NCBI GenBank assembly: GCA_015654675.1 | Contig: JAATGM010000060.1 | Location: 1-64,000, forward strand | Length of the DNA: 64,000 nt | Source: Planctomycetota bacterium | GTDB lineage: Bacteria > Planctomycetota > Phycisphaerae > UBA1845 > UTPLA1 | Direction: 5' to 3' | In this document: one piece after another, positions 58,717 through 64,000 of the stretch | How positions within the stretch are numbered: position 1 is the first letter of the stretch | Layout: each line of letters begins with the position of its first letter | Notes under the pieces: model-generated | Databases searched by the model: none | What the model was told of the DNA's origin: nothing | Seen by the model: the letters and a program-made list of their open reading frames with translations, nothing else | Made by a program: the position numbers and the translations under genes

Positions 58717-59661
58717 ATGAAGCGACTTTTGCTAGCTGGGTTTGTCATTTTCGCAGTCGCGAGCTGCCAGACGTCGCCGCGATTGCAGCAGGGCGACTAC
58801 GACTATTTGATTTCTTTTCAGGGCATTGATCGGAGCTATAAGCTCCACGTTCCGCCGCGCAGCCAGCTCTTTCGGGGGATGCCGCTGGTCATCATGCTGC
58901 ATGGCGCGACGGGAACGGCGAACGGCGCGGCTACCCTGTACGGATGGAATGAGCAGTCCGACCTCGCCGGATTTCTTGTCGCATATCCGCAAGGTGTGAG
59001 CGACACATGGAATGCCGAGCACTGTTGCGGGGGCGCCTATGAGGATGGGATTGATGACGTCGGTTTCCTGCTCGCCGTCATTGCCGATATTCAGGGCCGA
59101 GCGCCCATAGATGCGCGGCGGATATTTGTCACCGGCATGTCTAATGGAGGCATGATGACCTACCGGCTGGCGGCCGAGAGGCCCGACCTGATCGCGGCGA
59201 TCGGGCCGGTGGCCGGTACGATCGGCGGCCAGGCGACCGAGACGTCGCCAATACAAGTGATTCCGACGCCCAATCAGCCGGTGGCGGTGATGATTTTTCA
59301 CGGCACGGCGGACGAGAATGTTCGGTACGAAGGCGGCGAGACGATTGCCGGACTGGTTGAGGGGCGGATCGATATGTCGGTCGATCAGGCGGTCGATTTC
59401 TGGGTTCAGGCCAACGGCGCGAGTTCGACTCCGACGGACTCGGCCAACGAGACCGGCCACATCCTGCGGCGGGCTTATGCCAGCAGCGACGGTTATGGCG
59501 ATGTGGTGCGGTATGCCATCGTCGGCCAGGGGCATGCGTGGCCGGGCGGCGAGACGCCGAGCGTCGGCCCGATTCCGATCGGCGATACGCCGAGCACGGA
59601 GATTTCCGCCACGGCAACGCTGTGGGAATTCTTCGCGGCGCACCCCAAGCCGCAGCGGTGA
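58717..59661 (+). CDS. PHB-depolymerase-family esterase (LpqC-like) lipoprotein
   Basis: A 314-residue secreted alpha/beta hydrolase, lipoprotein-like (FAVASC, Cys17). Features of the LpqC/esterase-PHB family: MPLVIMLHGATGTANG, QSDLAGFLVAYPQGVS, nucleophile IFVTGMSNGGMMTYR (Ser142), catalytic Asp in FHGTADENV and His in GQGHAWPGG. It would cleave ester bonds in polyhydroxyalkanoate or feruloylated polysaccharide. Cys pair HCCGGAY is common in this family. Confidence 0.92.
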   Translation: MKRLLLAGFVIFAVASCQTSPRLQQGDYDYLISFQGIDRSYKLHVPPRSQLFRGMPLVIMLHGATGTANGAATLYGWNEQSDLAGFLVAYPQGVSDTWNAEHCCGGAYEDGIDDVGFLLAVIADIQGRAPIDARRIFVTGMSNGGMMTYRLAAERPDLIAAIGPVAGTIGGQATETSPIQVIPTPNQPVAVMIFHGTADENVRYEGGETIAGLVEGRIDMSVDQAVDFWVQANGASSTPTDSANETGHILRRAYASSDGYGDVVRYAIVGQGHAWPGGETPSVGPIPIGDTPSTEISATATLWEFFAAHPKPQR

Positions 59662-59725
59662 GGTCGCGGCGCGAGCGCGCGACTGCGGCGTTATAATCCG
59701 ATGAACAGACCGTGGAGAACCGGCG

Positions 59726-60955
59726 ATGATTCATCGGATGCAGATCGGCAAGGTGCCACCCAAGCCGCATACGACTTTTTACGACGAGAATAAAAAGCTC
59801 CTCATGGAGCACTGTCTGACGCGCGAGGGGTTCGAAGGCGCGTTTTCGATCATGTATTATCGCACGCCGCCCACCGACGAGAACGCCGTCGAGAAGCTGG
59901 CGGTACCGGGCTTCTGTCCGTTTGAGCCGCTGGCCGAGCAGCCGCTCTATCGCCGCCATATCAAGACTTTTGACTTGAAGGTGAAGGGCGATTTTCTCGA
60001 CGCGCGGCGAGTTTTGCTTTTCAACAGCGACGTTCAGATTTCGATGGTGAAACCGACCGAGCGTTCGACGCGATTCTTCTCGAATGGGGATGGAGACGAG
60101 CTTTACTTCGTTCACAAGGGTAAAGGGCGTTTTGAGACGCTGCTGGGTGTGCTGCCGTTCCGGGAGCATGACTACGTTTATGTTCCGCGCGGGATTCCTT
60201 ATCGCGTCGTCGCGGACCCGGCCGTGCCGTGCGAGATGATGGTTTTTGAAGGGTCGCAGTTCATTGATATTCCCAAGGAATGGCGCAATCGCACCGGGCA
60301 GATCACGATGTACGCTCCGTATACGCATCGGGATTTTCACGGGCCGGAGCGGTTACTGACGTACGACGCGGCTGAGCACGGAAAGGCGCCGTTCAAGCTG
60401 GTGGTCAAGCGCGAGAATGTGCTTACGGTCCACATCTTCCAGCATTTTCCGTATGACCTGGCGGGCTGGGAGGGGTTTGTCTTTCCGTTCACGTTCAACA
60501 TCCATGACTACCACCCGAAGACGTCGACGGTGCATCTGCCGCCGACGATTCACCTCACATTCGCGGGTAACAATTTTATTGTGTGCTCGTTCGTTCCGCG
60601 CAAGGTCGATTACCTCGATCGCGACGGGATGAAGTCGATTCCCTGTCCGTACGGGCATGCCAGCGTTCATATGGATGAGATTCTCTTTTACGTCGATGGC
60701 AACTTCACGAGTCGTCGCGGAATTCTGCCCGCATCGATCAGTCTGCATCCATCCGGAATTCCGCACGGTCCGCACCCGGGCACCTACGAGAAGAGCATCG
60801 GCACCGAGAAGACGAGTGAGCTGGCGGTCATGTGTGATACGTACAAGCAGCTCCATTTGACGAAGATCGCACACGAGATTGAGGACAAGGATTACCACCT
60901 CACCTGGGTCAGCAAGGAAGGCGGCGCCGAGAACCCGGTGACCTACATCCCCTGA
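59726..60955 (+). CDS. hmgA: Homogentisate 1,2-dioxygenase
   Basis: A 409-residue iron-dependent ring-cleavage dioxygenase of tyrosine/phenylalanine degradation that turns homogentisate into maleylacetoacetate. Bacterial-type signatures: DELYFVHKGKGRFETLLGVL-like cupin strand, then YGHASVHMDEILFYVDGNF (His and Glu iron ligands) and SLHPSGIPHGPHPG (third His). Length and the MIHRMQIGKVPPKPHTTFYD start fit the short bacterial form. GGAG precedes the ATG by eight bases. No maleylacetoacetate isomerase or fumarylacetoacetase is adjacent. Confidence 0.93.
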   Translation: MIHRMQIGKVPPKPHTTFYDENKKLLMEHCLTREGFEGAFSIMYYRTPPTDENAVEKLAVPGFCPFEPLAEQPLYRRHIKTFDLKVKGDFLDARRVLLFNSDVQISMVKPTERSTRFFSNGDGDELYFVHKGKGRFETLLGVLPFREHDYVYVPRGIPYRVVADPAVPCEMMVFEGSQFIDIPKEWRNRTGQITMYAPYTHRDFHGPERLLTYDAAEHGKAPFKLVVKRENVLTVHIFQHFPYDLAGWEGFVFPFTFNIHDYHPKTSTVHLPPTIHLTFAGNNFIVCSFVPRKVDYLDRDGMKSIPCPYGHASVHMDEILFYVDGNFTSRRGILPASISLHPSGIPHGPHPGTYEKSIGTEKTSELAVMCDTYKQLHLTKIAHEIEDKDYHLTWVSKEGGAENPVTYIP

Positions 60956-61128
60956 GCGGTCGCGGCGCCTAAGTTGATGCAATTTCACGTATTTGGATGG
61001 TGCTGGGGCAACACGTTTCCGGACCGTCGAAATCGCACGCTGCCTTTGGTAGGATGATCTCTTCCAACCTCGCTTGCTGAAATTGAAGTTCACCGTCGCG
61101 TCGTCCGATCGGTCCGATATGGCCGGCG

Positions 61129-61902
61129 ATGAAACGGCTGTCTGGAGAGTTTGCTGTGGTTTTTCGAGTCGGATGGAGATGGGCGGGAATTGGCTTGATT
61201 GCCGCGGCACTGGTCGTCGGAGGGTGCGACGCCATTCGGGTTGTCGCGGTGGCCTTTGATGACCAGCTTGATCAGTGCGATGTCCCGCCGACGTTTGACC
61301 TCACGGCCGGCGGCACGCGCCCGATCGGAACAGAATCGCATCTTCGCGTCTATCTGCTGCGCGGATTGGCGGGCGTGTTTTCACTGGGGTTTGAGCAGCT
61401 TGCCGAGGAAATGCGACTGGCCGGGCTGGATGCTAATGCGTTCGACGGCCCCACTTACTATGAACTTGCCGACGGGCTCATCGATGAACTGGCCAATGAA
61501 AGCAACCCGCCCGGAATCGTCCTGATCGGGCATAGTTATGGCGCGGACGACGCGATCCGCATGGCCCGACTTTTGCGGGATGCCGGGATTCAGGTGCAAT
61601 TACTTTATCTGCTGGATGCCACGTCGCCACAGCTGATTCCGGCCAACGTGGATCGGGTGGTGCATCTCTATCATCTGTGGCTGCCGGGCTATATTGCTCC
61701 GGCGGTTTTCTCGGGAAATCCGGTTGAGCTGGAGCCGGGGAACACGCATACGGAACTCGTGAACACCATCATCAACGAAGAGGATTTCGGCCCGGCCGCC
61801 GCGTGCATCAATCACTTCAACGTGGACGCGAGCAACCTCATCCAGCAGAAGATTCTCGATGAGGTGTTGAGCCTGGACGAAACTGACGCCGGCGGCTCGT
61901 AG
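61129..61902 (+). CDS. Lipoprotein with alpha/beta-hydrolase signature
   Basis: A 257-residue lipoprotein-like protein (ALVVGGCD, Cys33). A GIVLIGHSYGADDAIRMARL elbow carries the nucleophile motif GHSYG, and a preceding strand begins VYLLRGLAGVFSLGFEQ, whose Leu-Arg-Gly-Leu oxyanion segment is typical of lipase-type hydrolases. VHLYHLW and the HTELVN near the C-terminus may hold the His. Not identified to a family; the substrate is unknown. A second possible start lies within the first codons. Confidence 0.78.
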   Translation: MKRLSGEFAVVFRVGWRWAGIGLIAAALVVGGCDAIRVVAVAFDDQLDQCDVPPTFDLTAGGTRPIGTESHLRVYLLRGLAGVFSLGFEQLAEEMRLAGLDANAFDGPTYYELADGLIDELANESNPPGIVLIGHSYGADDAIRMARLLRDAGIQVQLLYLLDATSPQLIPANVDRVVHLYHLWLPGYIAPAVFSGNPVELEPGNTHTELVNTIINEEDFGPAAACINHFNVDASNLIQQKILDEVLSLDETDAGGS

Positions 61903-61941
61903 TTTCGAACGCCTCGGTGCATGGGACACTCATGAAAAGAA

Positions 61942-61980
61942 AAAGGGAGGCCGTTTGCACGGCCTCCCTTTGCGTTTTTG
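61942..61980. terminator. Strong bidirectional Rho-independent terminator
   Basis: A 13-bp perfect stem (61942-61954 and 61959-61971) with a four-base TTGC loop, flanked by a T-rich tail on the plus side (GCGTTTTTG) and, on the minus side, by T-rich sequence from the AAAAGAAAAA run at about 61935-61944. It separates the convergent hydrolase and RRM genes and can end both. Confidence 0.9.
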
Positions 61981-61992
61981 TGGGTGTGTAGC

Positions 61993-62316
61993 TTAGTAGC
62001 GGTTGCGACCGCCGCCGCCGCCGCCACCGCCGTAGCCGCCGCCACCACCGCCGCCACCTGGGCGACTCTCCTTCGGGCGGGCCTCGTTAACCTTGAGGGC
62101 CCGACCGCTGTGGTCCTTGCCGTTCAGGGCAGAAATCGCGGCCTGGGCCTCCTCATCGGAGCCCATTTCAACGAAGCCAAAGCCCTTGCTGTTGCCGGTA
62201 TCGCGATCGGAAATGACCTGCGCGCTTCGAACTGAACCGTGAGCCGAGAAGAGAGTTTCGAGGTCTGAGCCGGTCACGTTGTAGCCCAGATTCCCGACGT
62301 AAAGTTTCCTGCCCAT
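61993..62316 (-). CDS. RRM RNA-binding protein with glycine-rich tail
   Basis: A 107-residue cytosolic RNA-binding protein. One RRM (residues 1-80) has RNP2 KLYVGNLG and RNP1 NSKGFGFVEM, with aromatic contact residues. Then a Gly/Tyr/Arg tail (PGGGGGGGGYGGGGGGGGRN) as in cyanobacterial Rbp and eukaryotic cold-inducible RNA-binding proteins. Likely an RNA chaperone of the cold response, supported by a long leader preceded by its own promoter. GGAG lies five bases before the ATG. The 3' terminator at 61942-61980 is close. Confidence 0.95.
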   Translation of the reverse strand: MGRKLYVGNLGYNVTGSDLETLFSAHGSVRSAQVISDRDTGNSKGFGFVEMGSDEEAQAAISALNGKDHSGRALKVNEARPKESRPGGGGGGGGYGGGGGGGGRNRY

Positions 62317-62485
62317 ATGATCTCCAGAAATGCAGGATTCGGACCCGTTCTTTTGCTTTCAGGGTCGCGTTGAAAGAGGCCGAAGGTCGGCCCAAGCGGA
62401 AGGACAGGCGAGAGAGCGTACGAGGCGCAGAACGAACTCACGTGTTCGCAGACCTGAAACTCGATCGTCGAACCTACCGGGTTGC
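62317..62485 (-). promoter_or_regulatory. Long 5' leader of the RRM gene
   Basis: About 165 bases between the promoter and the ATG, with no gene inside. It contains a short inverted repeat CGAAC...GTTCG around a CACGTG core (about 62430-62450). Cold-shock mRNAs often have long leaders that fold differently at low temperature; here that is inference. Confidence 0.4.
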
Positions 62486-62514
62486 ATGATAGTCCCGGCC
62501 CGGCTGCGTGTCCA
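62486..62514 (-). promoter_or_regulatory. Sigma-70-type promoter of the RRM gene
   Basis: On the minus strand TGGACA (62514-62509), a 17-base spacer and TATCAT (62491-62486). Both boxes deviate at one or two positions from consensus but the spacing is ideal. Confidence 0.5.
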
Positions 62515-62634
62515 GTCCTGCTGAACCGGGAGGTCGCGTTGCCCCGTTCCGGGGAGGGTCCTATCATCGCCCCGATCCAGGTGTTGCAGTCGCCTTGGAA
62601 TAGGTGTTTTCCCTGAAACAGGAGTTCGTCCGGT

Positions 62635-63393
62635 ATGGCTGAGCAGCTCGATATCATTTTCACGGCACCCCATCCGGATGACCTTGAAATCGGGTGCGGC
62701 GGATGGATCGCAAAGCTCGTCAAACAGGGGTATCGCGTCGGGATGATTCATCTGACGACCGGCGAGCCAACCCCGCTTGGTTCGCTCGAGATTCGCGCGA
62801 AGGAATCGGCCGAGGCGGCGAAGGTGCTTGGGGCGACGCATGTCGAGACGCTGGGGCTGACCAATCGGGAGTTGATGGATGGGCCCACGACGCGATATGC
62901 GCTGGCGACCGTTTTACGTCGCTTCCGACCGCGCGTTTTGGTAGGCATTGCGGGCAAGACCGTGGCGGCTTCGCCCGACCATCTGCAGGCGCAGCTCATT
63001 ACCGAGGCGGCACGTTTCTATTCGCAATTGACCAAGTGGGATGACCGCTTTGGCCACACGGCGCCGCACCGCGTGGATCATCTGGTTTACCGGCCGATCG
63101 CCCGGACGGCGGAGAACATGCTTTTTCCGGCGTCGTTCGCGGTCGACATCAAGGACACGATTGAGCAAAAGATTGCGGCGGTGGCGTGCTACAAATCGCA
63201 GTTTCCGTCCGAGCGGTTTGCCGGGCTGCGGCACTGGTTGAATTCGATGGCGGGGTACGAGGGCGGGCTGGTGGGCTACGATTTTGGCGAACTGTATGCG
63301 CTGCCGCGGCCGCTCGGGTTTGAGGACCCGATGCCGCTATTTGGCGAGTGGCCGAGGATGAACCCGATCAAGATGAAGGCGGATCAGGAGTAG
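62635..63393 (+). CDS. PIG-L/LmbE-family deacetylase, BshB1-like
   Basis: A 252-residue zinc-dependent amidase-type protein. Zinc motif APHPDDLEIGCGG (His, Asp) near the start, LTTGEPTPLGSLEIRAKESA, and HRVDHLVYRPI with YKSQFPSERFAGLRHWLN at the C-terminal half, similar to BshB1, which deacetylates GlcNAc-malate in bacillithiol synthesis. Specificity within the family (bacillithiol, mycothiol or other N-acetyl sugar) cannot be read by eye. AGGAG lies ten bases before the ATG. It is convergent with rpmH. Confidence 0.9.
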   Translation: MAEQLDIIFTAPHPDDLEIGCGGWIAKLVKQGYRVGMIHLTTGEPTPLGSLEIRAKESAEAAKVLGATHVETLGLTNRELMDGPTTRYALATVLRRFRPRVLVGIAGKTVAASPDHLQAQLITEAARFYSQLTKWDDRFGHTAPHRVDHLVYRPIARTAENMLFPASFAVDIKDTIEQKIAAVACYKSQFPSERFAGLRHWLNSMAGYEGGLVGYDFGELYALPRPLGFEDPMPLFGEWPRMNPIKMKADQE

Positions 63394-63405
63394 GAGCGGG
63401 GCCTA

Positions 63406-63540
63406 TCAGTCGATGCTGACCTTCCGGCCGCGTCGTCGGCGCCGGGCGATCAGCTTTCGGCCGCCCTTGCGTTTCATGCGGGCGCGAAAACCCTGCTTTC
63501 GCTTGCGTTTGCGGTGGCTGATTCGATGTGGGTAATGCAT
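63406..63540 (-). CDS. rpmH: 50S ribosomal protein bL34
   Basis: A 44-residue very basic protein matching bL34: MHYPHRISHRKRKRKQGFRA then RMKRKGGRKLIARRRRRGRK. GAGGA lies five bases before the ATG. In most bacteria rpmH is followed by rnpA near the origin; here the gene downstream is convergent and unrelated, so no rnpA is linked, and no dnaA is in this window. A longer frame upstream is not needed. Confidence 0.95.
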   Translation of the reverse strand: MHYPHRISHRKRKRKQGFRARMKRKGGRKLIARRRRRGRKVSID

Positions 63541-63719
63541 GGGCTTCCTCGATTTCGTCTGTGATTTTCGGGGTGCAGTGTAGGGCCGGTTACGCATTTG
63601 GGCAAGAGTGACTTCGGTGCGAAAGGGTTTGACATGGCGAGTGGGCGAGATAAACTGGTTCGCTGATAGTTTTGGGACTAACCGATCCCGGGCTGGTCCC
63701 GGCGGGCGGAGATTCGGCG

Positions 63720-63929
63720 ATGAAGGAATACGACGCGTTGAAGCAGTTGGTAGAGGCCGCGGCGGACGACGTGGCGAAGGCCGAGGGCGGCAACAAGGCC
63801 GCCGGGACGCGCGTTCGCAAGTCGATGCAGGACATCAAGAACGCCGCACAGGAAGTGCGCAAGAAGATCCTCGAGGTTCGTTCCGCCGAGGGCAGCGGCT
63901 CGCCTGACAAACCGACGGCGGCCACGTGA
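63720..63929 (+). CDS. Hc1/histone H1-like DNA-binding protein
   Basis: A 69-residue protein whose KAEGGNKAAGTRVRKSMQDI segment strongly resembles the chlamydial Hc1 (HctA) pattern GNKAA-x-RVR, followed by KNAAQEVRKKILEVR and a short tail rich in Ser/Pro/Thr. It should bind DNA or RNA and compact the nucleoid; Hc1-type proteins are known in Chlamydiae and related PVC bacteria. GGAG lies eight bases before the ATG. The product lacks the long Lys/Ala tail of full Hc1. Divergent from rpmH. Confidence 0.8.
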   Translation: MKEYDALKQLVEAAADDVAKAEGGNKAAGTRVRKSMQDIKNAAQEVRKKILEVRSAEGSGSPDKPTAAT

Positions 63930-64000
63930 TCGCGTTTCGCTATCGGCACAAGCTTGGCGCCGGGGCGCCCAGTATTACTGCGCGTTAGCGACGGCGGCCA

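Overview
The window looks like a chromosome segment from a member of the Planctomycetota, probably an uncultured Phycisphaerae-like lineage. The basis is the high G+C, many secreted proteins and lipoproteins of unknown family, a planctomycete-style dockerin fused to Ca-binding repeats, a PEP-CTERM protein, an RRM RNA-binding protein, a chlamydial Hc1-type histone-like protein and an rsmH gene outside any division cluster. I see no rRNA, tRNA, CRISPR array, transposase or integrase. Most genes are in short operons with 4-base stop/start overlaps and good Shine-Dalgarno sites.

Layout. 1-640 holds no recognisable gene. 641-3613 is a compact four-gene minus-strand cassette of visibly lower G+C: a GHKL ATPase, a STAS-like protein fused to a winged helix, a 115-aa unknown and a protein with an eight-cysteine cluster. 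This is the best candidate for an undescribed system. 4046-7396 encodes a large dockerin/RTX-type secreted protein carrying recent internal duplications. 7593-16019 has a TlpA-type thioredoxin protein, a candidate small RNA with promoter and terminator, acylphosphatase, a 33-aa very basic peptide, Hsp20, a run of lipoprotein/TPR/VWA-like envelope genes and a Ser/Thr kinase. 16020-20108 holds rmuC and an mlaE-mlaF-mlaD phospholipid transport operon.

20192-25620 has a clan CD peptidase-like lipoprotein, two small envelope proteins, an ArsR-type regulator with an SRPBCC partner, and a ribosome hibernation factor. 25709-34790 has a three-part thioredoxin protein, a CNNM/CBS/EIIA fusion, rsmH, a MacAB-like tripartite ABC exporter and a DJ-1/PfpI protein. 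34815-42278 has twin zinc-ribbon membrane proteins, an inositol-phosphatase-family enzyme, a GT-C-like membrane protein, and P-II with an Amt ammonium transporter. 42532-49329 is a heavy-metal (Czc/Cus-type) RND efflux operon whose adaptor carries three CxxH-x6-CxxC motifs.

49286-61902 is rich in hydrolases and secreted proteins: patatin, alpha/beta hydrolases, papain-like lipoprotein, AhpD-like, PEP-CTERM protein, PHB-depolymerase-family esterase and homogentisate dioxygenase, plus a STAS protein. The right end has the RRM protein with its own promoter, long leader and strong terminator, a PIG-L deacetylase, rpmH and the Hc1-like gene.

Functionally the window is mainly envelope biogenesis, export and metal handling, plus nitrogen sensing and translation-associated small proteins. 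All assignments come from reading motifs by eye; no database search was run.
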